In this document: piece by piece, positions 1 through 10,500 of the stretch
Layout: each line of letters opens with the position of its first letter
How positions within the stretch are numbered: the first letter of the stretch is position 1
NCBI GenBank assembly: GCA_905178155.1
Contig: CAJINV010000001.1
Coordinates: forward strand, 10,197,432 to 10,261,431
From: Amoebophrya sp. A120
Taxonomy: Eukaryota > Sar > Dinophyceae > Syndiniales > Amoebophryaceae
Direction: 5' to 3'
Length of the DNA stretch: 64,000 nucleotides
Program-made: the position numbers and the translations under genes
The notes under the pieces: model-generated
Database searches by the model: none
Seen by the model: the letters and a program-made list of their open reading frames with translations, nothing else
What the model was told of the DNA's origin: nothing

Positions 1-1475
1 TCGTCGCGACTGCACCAGCACGAACACGCCCTCCCGGAACAGGAAGTGAAGAACCTGTATTTGATAGAAAGGCATCTGGACTGGTATCCTCTGCAAAAAT
101 CACCTGCGTGCCCCACCAGTTTGTGTCCGCGAGTCATAAGAGAGAACCGCGCATCTGTATCAAACAACCGAAAAACAAAAGAAAGAAAAACGTTACAGCA
201 CGGGTTTGGATTTGACATGAAGATTTTCTTCCTCAAAAACTATCCAGTTCATCTTTGTTTCGCAATGCAACAAGACATATATCCATAACCATATCGTGCA
301 TGAGTATGACTATGACATATGGGTATGATGTTGATAGATGGGGATCGTTGTGTGGGCCGCGTGGAAGTTTTTGAAGGTGATACCTCGCTGGAGATGGAGC
401 TGAAGCCATTCGAGCGGGTGCTGAAGTCCCTGGTTGAGAACTTTGAGGACCGAATACCCGCCGAGGTGCGCGGCTACCTAGAGGACGTGCAGGACAGTCT
501 GCTGGAGATGATGGACAAGTTGTCGTGCTACCAGCGGTATCAAATGCAAATATGTCCGGGTCTGAGAAAATGTTGTGAACTTGTGATGCACATTTCAGAT
601 GACACAAAAAGTAGTTCTCTTGCTTGGGCGGGAAAAGTTGCTCTTCATCTTGTTGTCATCAGAGGAACGCTGCATTTGTAGTCAACATCCAGGCGGATTA
701 GGTATTAAGTATTGAGATTGAATAGAAACAGTCTCACCACCTGTGATGCTAGGGGCTTGCATGGCAGATCTACTTCCTGGCCACGCAGACACTGCATCAT
801 AGACCTCAGCAAACTTCCAGAGGACCCAGACATATGATTTGCGTAGCATAAGCGAGAGTGCGAGTCGCTGAAGGCGGAGCGGCAGAGCTACGTGGACAGC
901 AGTTTGAACCGGTTGCTCACAGTGTTGTATTGAGAGGAAAAATCCCCCCTCCCCATATCGAAAAGGTATGTTTCCGAAAAAGAAAATTTGTCTTGCTGAT
1001 TTGAGACCCCAAATCAAGTCTGTCTTGCAAGAAGACAACGCCGCAGGCCCTGCCGCACTATGCAGGCGGTTTGCCATGCTGTTGGGCCTACAGCATAGAC
1101 GTTTCTCATGCTAAGCGCCTAGGCCAAAAGCTCTCTACTCAGGCTCGGCAGGAGCCTGCAGCCCTCGCCAGCAAGACAGATCTGATTTGAGTACGCAAAT
1201 CCAGCATCAGAAACTTCGTTTTGATATGGGGAGGGGGGATTTTTCCTTTTGATATGTTGACCATCATCACCGCTGCGGCGCTGCCCGCGACCATGATCTC
1301 CGGGTATGCAGGCATGAACTTCGAGACCGCGGACGAGGAGAACCCCGGCCAGGCCGACCCGACCGATCCGTGGCTCACGTGGGAGTACGGTTGGGAGTCC
1401 TACTTCATCATCACCGGCTCGTTCACCCTACTATTCCTCTACTACATCATTGTGGCAGCGAGAGGACTGCTATAG
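1..1475 (+). CDS. CorA/Mrs2-type magnesium transporter, 3' part (5' end outside window or in unresolved exons)
   Basis: Predicted divalent-cation (Mg2+) channel of an inner or organellar membrane. Clear exons are about 336-537, 856-927 and 1260-1475; the start of the first is uncertain, and 1 to about 46 may be an earlier exon ending near a GTGAAG donor. Spliced, the protein has a long helical domain (ELKPFERVLKSL ... YLEDVQDSLLEMM), the join CYQR/ECESLKAERQSY, then NRLLTVL/TIITAAALP, the family signature GYAGMNF (the GMN motif after TM1) and a second hydrophobic helix (YFIITGSFTLLFLYYIIVA) before the stop. This order of stalk helix, TM1, GMN, TM2 is that of CorA/Mrs2. Both internal introns (538-855 and 928-1259) are introner elements; excising each with one 5-bp repeat gives the family-like spacing NR-14 residues-LP. 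Family call is strong; substrate and location are inferred. Confidence 0.75.
538..850. mobile_element. Introner element E1 in CorA-like gene (313 bp)
   Basis: The ends are inverted repeats: left TATCAAATGCAAATATGTCC, right (read inverted) TATGCTACGCAAATCATATG followed by TCTGGGTC. Flanks are AGCGG (533-537) and AGCGA (851-855), a 5-bp target repeat with one mismatch. Removing the element and one repeat joins CYQR to ECESLKAERQ in frame (phase 0). The same terminal family is present in E9 inside SF3B1, in the opposite orientation. No coding capacity is seen, so it is non-autonomous. Confidence 0.85.
928..1254. mobile_element. Introner element E2 in CorA-like gene (327 bp)
   Basis: The ends form a near-perfect inverted repeat of about 38 bp: left starts TATTGAGAGGAAAAATCCCC, right (inverted) starts TATCAAAAGGAAAAATCCCC, both continuing CCTCCCCATATC. 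The 5-bp repeat TGTTG is exact (923-927 and 1255-1259). Excision joins LLTVL to TIITAAALP, the join expected for CorA. A second, inner set of palindromic sequence rich in CAAATC/GATTTG and CAAGACAGA lies inside. Neither intron end under this excision is GT or AG. Confidence 0.9.
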
Positions 1476-2252
1476 GAGATGGAAAGTCATCATGATGTTC
1501 ATGTTGATCACATCAGGTTCAGTGTGTGCTTTTCGATTTCGATTTCGTCTAGACAATAAGTTTAGTAGTTACTCGTTCCAGGTTTAGTTTGTCCTCGTTC
1601 TAGTACAATACATAGTACCATTGCGATTGGATGCACTTATTGAGAGCGACAGCGATCTTCCCCTTCCAGCAGATTGTTCGCTACGAAAATGCTTAGTCCC
1701 ACGCAGGGCTCCTTGGACCGATTGCTTGGCCAACGGCGTAAGACATGGTAAGTACCTTCCGAAGCGAAGATAAAACACAACCTATGATGGTGAATTTCCG
1801 GCGTGCTCGCAAATTTCAATTATTTGCGAAAACAAGGCGAGAGTGTGTTTGTAATGGCAAACGTGCTTCTACATTAAGATCAAGGACCATGACAACGCTC
1901 AATGTGTCCACCTGGAGTGAGGATCTTCGATTTTTGAGCTCGTAAGACAGAGACGGTTATGAACACGAAGGGGAAGAGGCATTTCCTTCAAATTTGGAGA
2001 GGCTCCAGATCATGAGAAGTTCTCTTTTCATTGCCGCGTGTCGAGAGAGGCTCGAGGAGAGAAGCAACTGAGTTGTTGCTTTAAAAGAATGCGTATTAGC
2101 GAAAGACGGTCGTTTTGACCGTAGTCGGTGCCTCTGTGCTACTGTTGTACCGGAACCACCAGAGTGAGTTAAAAGTATTATGCTTCGTGCATTTCCATTT
2201 TCAATTTTACCTTCAGAAGCACCACGATCGGTTACATACTAGTTTAGCCAGA
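1476..2252. other. Intergenic region with possible 5'-UTR intron
   Basis: No coding exon was recognised. A strong donor-like site (ATG|GTAAGTACC) sits at about 1742-1753 and an acceptor-like CTTCAG ends near 2217, just before the ATG of the next gene at 2253, so a 5'-UTR intron of that gene is possible. Short GATTTC runs occur near 1530. Confidence 0.35.
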
Positions 2253-4195
2253 ATGACCTCCACCCCTGCTGGGATCAATGTACCGACTGGAGGTGGTGGC
2301 AGTAGCTCCACTGGACCGGGTGCAGGTACGTTTGCCACCCACGCGGATGTCGTGAACGTTTCCAATGAGGGCCTTCAGAGGATAGCATTGGAGAAGCAGA
2401 AAATCCTGTATTCCCTGAAAATTTACTGTCCCGCTCAACATCGAATTTGTCACGCAAAAGATAAGGCAGGGTCTGCTTTTGTCATGCAAAAAGTGAATGC
2501 GGATGCGCATGCGATGCTGATTTTTCACGGAATATTCTCCAGAAGCTGCAGGAACAGTATGTCCACCTGGTACAGACCAACCAGGGATTATCATATTAGA
2601 AAGTGTCCCTACCCCTGAACTTGGAAGAGTTTGTACATGCAAAACTTCTCAATGCCCGTCTATGCATGTATGTAGTACAAATTTTCAGTGCGTAATGGCA
2701 AGAAGTGCAAAAGAGTCCAGCAAGAAGAGCCGGGCCTGTTTGCATATGTAGAAGATGCGTTCTTGCGCCGCAGTCTAGATTCTGCATCGGAAACGAAAGA
2801 CTGACGGTTCCCTCATCATGCGTAGATAAAAAGTTTTTCAGTTGAAAACGAAAACCACATGTGTATCTTCAGAAACACAAACATTAATAAAATTTCCGAC
2901 TCCCGTGGGTAGGGCACTTTTCATTGGGATGGGGATATCAGGAGCTGACAGACCGCATCACAATGCTCGAAAAGCTGGTCCATCACGCTGGCGAGGGAAC
3001 GCAGCTTTTAAAGTCCGCAGCCCTGTGGGGCTTGTCGCACACGCTTCGGGACGCTTTCACCGAAGTGCGAAACCGAGAAGAGCGGGAGGCGTTGCATATC
3101 ACCAGGAAAAATGCCCCACCCGCCCAAATCTTACAGATAAAAAATGCAGTTCGACCGAGCAAGTCGAAAGGCGATTCTATAATTTTATCGCATCTCATTC
3201 TCATCGGCAGACGCAGAAGTTCTCAAAACGAAATGCTCGTTGGCCTGGTGCTATAGAAGAGTAGAACCATCTGCCGCGTCCTCGGTCGTTCTCCGGCAAG
3301 ATGAGCATCATGTTGTTTAGCAGCATCGTAGGCTGCTGGGTCTGACACTGACCTGCTTGGGCTAGTTGAGAATGCGGGTGCTGTAAAAGACACGTTGTGA
3401 CAGACAAGAAATTGACTCGTGCACACAAAAATATGCGTCAAGAAAAAACGTTTTGCTTTTTGTTTGGATGCTGGGATTTTTCCTGGTGATATTGCAAGCG
3501 AAAGGAGACATGGGCACCTTGGATCAAGGTAGGCGTAGTAGAAGACGCAAATCTTTGGCAACGAGCCACTTTTTCGTAGATCACATGCCATGTCGGGAGC
3601 AGCGCAATACTTGCTTATGCTTTTTCTTTTTCTATCTAATAAATTCTAAATCTTTTTCTGCACGCAAACCCAAGTGCTGTCTGGGAAAAAATCACAAAGG
3701 TGAACTGAGCCTGGCAAATTATGAAGTACCGACACGCTACGTGATGGATCCGCAGGATACAACCAAGTTCACGCTCCGCTTGGACAAAACGGACGACATG
3801 GTTCTTCCGAAGGTACATACAAGATATCCTCGTAAAATCATATCAGAAGCGTCACTCGAGAAGTAGCAGATGAACAAATCCTCGCATGCGTTTAGACAGC
3901 GAGGTTCTACAACTTTTTGTATCCATCACGCGACTTTCGCGTTCCGTCTGTTGATCCGTTTCCTAAACCAAAATCAATCAAGGCACGCGGCAACGACACA
4001 CTTTCCGCTCAGTCGCATCAGCAACCCAACCGCGCGTTTCACGCACAGGGGCCGAGTTTTGCCTCGCAGTACCAGTACCACGAAGGCCAGTACGTATCGC
4101 GCGACCAGTTTTCGCGGATCTTTGCCGAGCAACAGCAGAATAGATCTGGCTTGATCGACGGTGGAGGTCTTGCCGAGACGCTAGCCATGCCATGA
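2253..4195 (+). CDS. Coiled-coil protein of unknown function, interrupted by three introners
   Basis: Not recognised as a named family. Exons by frame: 2253-2408, 2540-2585, 2943-3096, 3497-3528, 3700-about 3812, about 3905-4195. The spliced N-terminus is Gly/Ser-rich, followed by a heptad-like coiled coil (LEKQKILQKLQEQYVHL, then QELTDRITMLEKLV), a conserved-looking middle (LSLANYEVPTRYVMDP) and a Gln-rich tail ending GLAETLAMP. The first three introns are introner elements E3-E5; the fourth (3529-3699) has GT...AG ends. The fifth cannot be closed with GT...AG in the preferred frame: the exon ends CCGAAG and the next must begin at TTCTAC or AGGTTC, so its boundary is uncertain. Start chosen at the ATG opening MTSTPAG; an open frame upstream to 2115 is probably 5' UTR. 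Confidence 0.6.
2409..2534. mobile_element. Introner element E3 (126 bp)
   Basis: Left end TATTCCCTGAAAATTT, right end inverted TATTCCGTGAAAAATC. Flanking pentamers TCCTG (2404-2408) and TTCTC (2535-2539) match at only three positions, so the target repeat is eroded or misplaced. Excision of 2409-2539 joins LEKQKIL to QKLQEQYVHL and keeps the coiled-coil heptads. Inside lie two copies of a TTTGTCAYGCAAAA motif also seen in E6 and E8. Confidence 0.65.
2586..2937. mobile_element. Introner element E4 (352 bp)
   Basis: Inverted ends share AAAGTGYCCTACCC: left region TATCATATTAGAAAGTGTCC (from 2589), right inverted TATCCCCATCCCAATGAAAA then GTGCCCTACCC. Flanks CCAGG (2581-2585) and TCAGG (2938-2942) agree at four of five positions. 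Excision joins VQTNQ to ELTDRITMLEKL in phase 1. Three extra bases before the left TATC make the left boundary slightly irregular. Confidence 0.7.
3097..3491. mobile_element. Introner element E5 (395 bp)
   Basis: The terminal 16 bases are identical in inverted orientation: TATCACCAGGAAAAAT. The 5-bp repeat TTGCA is exact (3092-3096 and 3492-3496). Excision joins EREALQ to AKGDMGTLDQ in phase 2. It is the longest of the nine elements and has no open frame that looks like a transposase. Confidence 0.88.
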
Positions 4196-4714
4196 AGGCT
4201 GTGGTTCGTTCGATACTTCTAGCGGTTCCCTTCTGTTTTATTTTCCGCTTTCTGCTCATCTGTTTTTGTAATTCGACCGGTACCGGTTTTGTCGCGCTTG
4301 CGACGTATAAATATTCAAGGAATCATGGTTTGAGTTTTTCCAAGCAGGACAACATGCGGCAGCGGCGGCTCTTCTGAAACAGGGAAGACATACTACATGC
4401 GATGGCTGTTCGTCGGCAAGAAAGTTGCAGCACCGTTTTTTCTGTGGTGATCGTGCGCAGCTTCTCTGAAAATGTTTCATTAAACAGGCTTCTGCGTGTA
4501 CATCTTGACACTAAGGAGCCTTGTCGTCCATACATGATATCGAATGTATGAGGGATGTAGTTAGTGTGTGACCACGGCTCCAGACGCAGACCAGCGCAAA
4601 ATGAGCGCGCGTAAGTACTTGTCCTCGTTTACCGTCTTTTTTCCTGAAGGGAAAGTAGCAGAAGCCCGAGAGCAAGAACGAAAGTAGAAATACGAGCAGT
4701 AACAACCTCAGAAT
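4196..4714. other. Intergenic region
   Basis: No exon, RNA gene or repeat recognised between the stop of the coiled-coil gene and the ATG of the small secreted protein. Confidence 0.4.
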
Positions 4715-5408
4715 ATGAACCTCCTGCAGTTCGCTCTCCGAGCAGCGATGGCGCTGGCCTTGAGCTGCCAGGGTGTCAGCGCTGCCCCGTTCAAATATGA
4801 TTTGAGCAACGCGCAAAACATGGAAAACTTTAACGCAGCCGTCGCTGGGTGGGTATAATCGACGTTGTTCTTGCATTATTCTGTTTGACGAGTGCAAAGA
4901 GTCACGAATTTGGATCGACAAAGATCCCTCTTCCATTGTGTTTCTGATTCTGTGCTATAAGCCTTCCATTCGTTTTTCTTCATACATTCCAAGCAGCATA
5001 CAGTTTGGCAAAAAACACAAAACGGACGCATATGAGTATCCATCAAACAACAAACTTACAGCAAAAGTCCATGAAGGAGAGTATGGCGGCGGACCTGAAA
5101 GCACTAAAGAACAGCGGGAAGGACGGTGAGGCGCAGGTGAAATCTCTGCTCGACAAGTATTATCAGACCGTTCTAAACGACGTGCTTTTTTCTTCGTGAA
5201 AAATGTAGTTGCGTGAGACTTAGTCTTGTGGATTTTTTCAGTTTCAGTCTTTTGTGCGAAGAAAAACAAACCAGAATGATCAAGTTTCGCTTTCGTAGGC
5301 TGCCTTCGTGTAGTACTTATTCTTTCCGTCCAGGAGATGCAGAGACAAGGATTATATCATGATGTGCAAAGGAAAAAGGAGGCACAGTACGAAGAACGCT
5401 TTGGATGA
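4715..5408 (+). CDS. Small secreted protein, unknown function
   Basis: Three exons are proposed: 4715-4852, 5062-5181 and 5334-5408, all phase 0 with GT...AG ends (GTATAA/TTACAG and GTGCTT/TCCAG). The product is about 110 residues. It opens with a signal peptide (MNLLQFALRAAMALALSCQG, cleavage likely after VSAA) and continues as a charged, Lys/Gln-rich helical domain (DLKALKNSGKDGEAQVKSLL) ending QRKKEAQYEERFG. If the second donor is not used the protein would end at 5199 with ...NDVLFSS. No family was recognised. A secreted small protein would fit a parasite, but that is only a guess. Confidence 0.5.
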
Positions 5409-6113
5409 TAGACAACAAGCATAGCAAAGCCAAGCTACATCTTGATCTTCTAGAGGGATCGAGATTTTGTTTCAGCGATGTCAAAGCTCATTTTTTTTGT
5501 GAATATGTGATGAAGTTTTTGAGTCCGTCGCACTCTATCATTGTATTCAAATCAGCGCCGGCTACGCGCTCTCTCATGCTGCTCGGTTTGCAGGAATGTT
5601 TCGTAGATCATCAAGCTTGATATCAATCGTGCAGTGTTCTGCTCGTGTCGGTTGCCTCACGAGGAGACAGTGTGTTGCTATAGGACGAGTGTGGCTAGCA
5701 ATTGCAGTGAATCCTACGTAAAAATGCATGCCTCTGTGCAAAAGCAGTTCGGTCGTGAAGAGCGTTAAGCTGCCTGGAGCCAGTAGGAGGTTCGTTGCTA
5801 AGTGCATGTGCAAGAAGTGCGGGAGCAAGCCCACTTCGTTGAGAGACAAGTGAACAGCACCTACAGGAGGAGCACCGAGAGTCTGAGTCGAAAAAGGATT
5901 GAGACATGATGATGATACAACAGCGAATGCGAACTAAAAAAAGTTGTATCTTTCCGCTTCTCTTCAAGACGCTTCTAGTCTGCTGGATGCAGCGTCTCCC
6001 CCGGGTTTTTTCCTGATTTGGTTTCGTAGATAAAACAACTCGACCAAGAATTAGCGTACGAGGTTGGGAGCAATTATTGTGGTACACTACAAGAAGGCAC
6101 AGAGACAGAAATT
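5409..6113. other. Intergenic region
   Basis: No coding exon supported. Open frames on the minus strand here lack codon character and are treated as chance. Confidence 0.4.
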
Positions 6114-7067
6114 ATGTTTTCCGGGTCCGGCGCGCCTGGGCGGGGTTCGATCGTGTATTCCGATCAAATGCGAAACTTGGGCACGAAGGAGTGCGACGTC
6201 CTGCTAGACCACGGCTTCTGCAGCACGACTTTCAAATTCCCGATCGGGTCGCATGAACGGGAGGTAGTGAAGGAGATGACGAAGAACGGGGTTCCGCCAG
6301 TGCTGGCAAGCCGAGGGCTCCGTCCGGCGCAGTGGCAGCAGTGCGCGGATGCACTGATTCGTATGACCGATCAGCAGTTCTTCAAAAATTGTCCCGCACT
6401 GGAGGGCGTATACTGGTGCTGCCCCGGTGGGCCGGTGCAGACGGTCGTTTGCGTATTCAATCCGATCTCGTGCGTGTTCTGCATCATGCCGATGGAGGAG
6501 GCGAAGAAAAAATGCGTGGAAATTTGCGATCCCATCCTGCGCCCGCTCGGGTTTCAAGCGGCTGCGCGGGGATCTTTGCAGGATTATATTTGTTTCGAGC
6601 CCATTGAGGGCAGCAACATCACACCCATCTCCGTCGAGCAGTCGCGGATGGTATCCAGGAAAAAACACCCATCCACATCCAATTTGTCATGCAAAACATG
6701 CACAAAGTCCTGTGCTTGTCATGCAAAAAATGGATGTGGATGGGTTTTTTTCTGTGGGTAGATGGCGTTCAATCAGTGGAAGCAATTGGGTTTTCCGAGT
6801 GCAGCTGCTTCGAGCGCTGACGCCATGGGCATGGAGGAAGCGAACGGGTACGGAAGCAGTTTGAATATGTACGGCAATTTTACTCCTGTGCACAACATCA
6901 ACACCACCGGAATAAATCCCTACACCATGGGAGCCGGTGCTGGATCATCGGAGACAAAAATGGGAGAACTATTTCAACCAATGTCCACGTCTGGAATGGA
7001 AGTTCAGGGCAACGACTATGGGCCCGGCCGGAGCAATGCTTCGACTAGCTTCACCTACGTCAGCTGA
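6114..7067 (+). CDS. Cys-rich protein of unknown function, split by one introner
   Basis: Exons 6114-6651 and 6766-7067 joined in phase 1 give 279 residues. The first two-thirds is well folded in appearance and rich in Cys and aromatic residues (YWCCPGG, CVFNPISCVFCIMP, KKKCVEICDPILRPLGF); the last third after SRMAFNQWKQLGFPS is Gly/Ser/Asn-rich and probably disordered. No signal peptide or clear membrane span. The start is the ATG at MFSGSGAPGRG, which directly follows stops. Without removal of the introner E6 the frame ends at a stop after 215 codons. I do not recognise the family. Confidence 0.65.
6652..6760. mobile_element. Introner element E6, shortest (109 bp)
   Basis: Almost entirely a fold-back: left TATCCAGGAAAAAACACCCA, right inverted TACCCACAGAAAAAAACCCA, both continuing TCCACATCCA, so the inverted ends take up 30 bp each. 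The 5-bp repeat GATGG is exact (6647-6651 and 6761-6765). Two direct copies of TTGTCATGCAAAA occupy the middle. Excision joins EQSRM to AFNQWKQLG. Confidence 0.9.
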
Positions 7068-7562
7068 GTGACTTTTTGAATCTCTCTTCTTGTGCAATGC
7101 AAGCGCCGAGAACTGGTGCAACGCGCGGATGTGAAAAGCAAGACAAGGGTGTAGCTACCGGCTCAGTGCGCGCTTGTTTTGCGCGGTCGCTCCGAGCTGT
7201 GTATGAACTGCCACGCATCAAGCTCATTGAGAAAATTTCGTGACACTAGCCATGACCCATCTCGTTCCACAGAAATGGAATAGCAAGGTGCTGTGTTCTC
7301 GCTCTCTCTGAGCTTAGCTAGCAGCCTGAGACAGGAGATCAAGATCTTGGCGAAATATAACATGAAAATATCAATATGAATAAATCATCTAACAATTAAC
7401 AAAGGAAGAAAATTGAGTGTCGGACTCCACAAACTACTTTCGTTTGGCGACGAATGAGAATGACGTGAAAGAAATTGAAAAATGTTGACGGATAAAACTG
7501 TTGACAGGGCACTGCAGGTGTGCTGCTCCTGAGATATCACGCTGCTTCCAGAAAACGACAGG
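7068..7562. other. Intergenic region
   Basis: No gene or repeat recognised. Confidence 0.4.
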
Positions 7563-10500
7563 ATGGTAGAGGGTAAAATCGCGATTCTAGAAGAAGCCTT
7601 GGCGAAGGCCAAGGGCGCTCGGGAGGAAGTGGCCTTCCACGCGTTCAGCGTTTCGACCAACGCGAAACTCGTGCAAGGGGAGAACGAGCGGCTGCTACAT
7701 TTGATTCAGGACTTAGCTGCCGAGGTCCAACACTTTTCAGTTTTGTACGAGAACCTGCGCGCTCTGACCTCGGTCACAAAGCCGCCGCCCACGGCGACGC
7801 ACATATTCCCCTCGCACCAGTCACACCAACCTAGTGGGTTGTCGAGCCACAGCAACAAAGGGGCCACTTTTGGAACGACCAGCAACTACCCCACACTGCT
7901 AGTGAGCAACTACGGGTTGACCTCAGGGACCACTTTGCCCCCGAACAACAATCCAAGCGCACTGACCCGGCACTTGCAGAATCAAGAAGGCAACCAAGGC
8001 TCCACCTTCGGCATGGGTTTGCTCGGAGGAGGACAGAATCAAGTTTCCGGCACCGTAAGGGGAGCCGGATTTGGCTTGGTCGGGGGCAACGGCGAGGATA
8101 AAAGTTCTTTTCCTCATCAACGTGTTGAGCACTCTGCCCATCGCCCCGACGCCTGGGCCAGCGGCCCGTCGAACAACTATGCAGGAGGAGGCGCTCTAGT
8201 ATCATCGTCTGCCGCGAGGACGAACCGGTGCGGAGGCATTCTGTCGTTCAAAGTGGAAAAAGCGGTGCAAACTTCTAGCGCTAATGAGGACAAGGTGCAT
8301 CAGGAATTGTTGCTGGAGAAGCGATTGCAGGAGCAACTGGCAACGAAGATGCGCGAGTACCGGGCTGCAACTTTGACGCAGGAGGAGGCAGCGCGGGAAA
8401 GACATGTTCTGAACGAGAAACGGCGCGCGGAGGCTGTGGAACGCGAACTGGCCCGGAAGGCGGAACTCGAGGCGAACGCCGATTCGATTCGCAGAGGGCG
8501 GGAAATGCGCGCGATGCAGATGGTGGACATCGAGTCCAGGTTTCCCTCCAGTTTTTGCGTAATATCTTACTCCGAAAGCGGGGGTCCTAGGGTCCGGGTT
8601 GCCGAACCCGTGCAGAATTTGCGGGGAACTTGGCTGCGGATTTTTCTCGTCTAGAATATTAGAGCCCGCCCGCGGCCTTTTGCAAATGATCACAATCATG
8701 CAGCACGCCGCGATAGGGAGGCGGGCTTTCGCATGGAGACTCCCGCCGACGCCTGCGATTGCTAGGCAAAGATGATGTCACAGCCTCGCAAAGACGATAC
8801 CACAGCACCATCGTGTAACGTGCGTTAAGTACACGTTGGCCCACTGTTATTTGCTTCTCTTGGCGTTGCCCGGCCTTTCCAAGGTAGAAAGGCCTGCTTT
8901 TGGCGTGTCCATGGCACCGTCGTGAGTAAGGTTAGCCACGATGGAGATGCGTTTGCTTGTTTTCGCAGCTTCGGGCGCAGGGCCATACGCCCGGGACAGG
9001 CGGCCGGAGAGAGTGGCTGACGACTCCACATGCGTGCCGGAGCCCCACCAGGATAGGGCAGCCTCCAGCTGCGCGGCCCGGTTTCGGGGCTTGTGCATGA
9101 GTTGCCACGGTTGTAGCCTGGGGCCCTAATATCTATATCCAAGAGAACCGGCCACAGCTCTCAAGCTCCGGAACTTGGCTCAGAACTTGTTCCAGAACTT
9201 TTTCCAGAACTTGTCCCAGAACTTGTCTCGGAAAGATCGAGGACGCAACTCGATCTTTCCTCAAGGTGAGACGCCCGCCAGCTAGACCCGAGTGAGAGGG
9301 GCAAGGCGCCGCTGGCTCGCCTGCCAGGCTGCGGCTACTTTCTTGGTTAGCGAGCAGCGCCCCTCCTCGCCTTCGTGCCCTATTAATAGAGGAGGCGCGC
9401 CACTCTGCCTGCCCTTGCTTCAAGCAGCTTCTGTTTTGTCTGTCATGTTGACGCCCCCCACGGAGAGGACTTCTTTTTCTTGTAGTTTGGGTTAGCTCTG
9501 TCCATTTGGTATGCCGCTATTGGCCTGCCGATCGGTGCGTGGGTGCTCTGTTTCTTTCAGAGCTGTGGTCGGGCGTTTACTTGGACCCCCGTTGGCGCGA
9601 TGCAGATGGTGGACATCGAGTCCAGGTTTCCCTCCACTTTTTGCGTAATATCATTCACTATCATGCCGAAGCCTCTTACCTTTTTCTTTTCACCATTTTC
9701 CGTGACCCAGAATAGATACATGAGGATTGCCGCATCTTCATTTTTCTCTATTCCTCCTGAGTCACATTTCTTTTTCAAGTTAATAAATCTAGCGTTGTGG
9801 TGGTTATGTCATTCACAAAATCACGGTGTTGGAGGTTTCTTCATGCCAGCGGCGCCCATCGCGAAGAAGTGCGCAGCTTGTCCGTCCGAGTAAAGTCTGC
9901 ACAGCAAGAGGTGCAGCAGCAGAAAAGTGCGAGAGACTCACTGGAGAGCCGGGTGGAGGAGCAGAGGGAAAGCCTTGAAGTGCTGCAACAGGATTTGCAG
10001 CTGCTACTACAGTGCGAGCGCGACTCCAAGGATCGCGAACGGGAAGCGTGGCAAATGCGACAGGAAGACGCCGACGTTCTGGACATGGAAGTCTGGCTGC
10101 CCGCGGAGCTGCGCGACCAGAAGATGCGAACGACTAGTACAGCTGAGGAAAGAACGGCTTTTTCGTCGACCTACGCCCGCATACTTCGGTGCGTGCCCAT
10201 CGCGCTTTTGCCGACACTGGCGACGGAGTTCTTCGAGCGGCTAGAGTTGGAGGAAGCAGCACTTCTCCGAATGCAGCAAGGAAATAACAACCGCACGGGC
10301 GAAGCGGGTCGTGACAACGTCTATGGGGACGGCGGTCTGCATGAGTTCGACGAAATCGACCGGTTAGACGGTGCGGACTCGGTTATCGACGAGCTTAGCC
10401 AGTCCTGGTCAGGCACGGTGGACCACCGGACCCACCGGATGAACCACGACAGCAAGCACAAGGCTGTAACAGCTTCCGGATCGACGCAAATAGACGTCGC

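Noticed and set aside
6652-6760. C-terminal extension rich in Cys and Lys ending CGWVFFCG
   Set aside because: It is translated introner E6 sequence; excision continues the protein in frame.
8540-9849. The 1310-nt intron of the coiled-coil gene as a tenth introner
   Set aside because: Its flanks (TCCAG/GCCAG) resemble a target repeat, but no TAT-type inverted ends were found and GT...AG fits, so it is kept as a conventional intron with an internal duplication.
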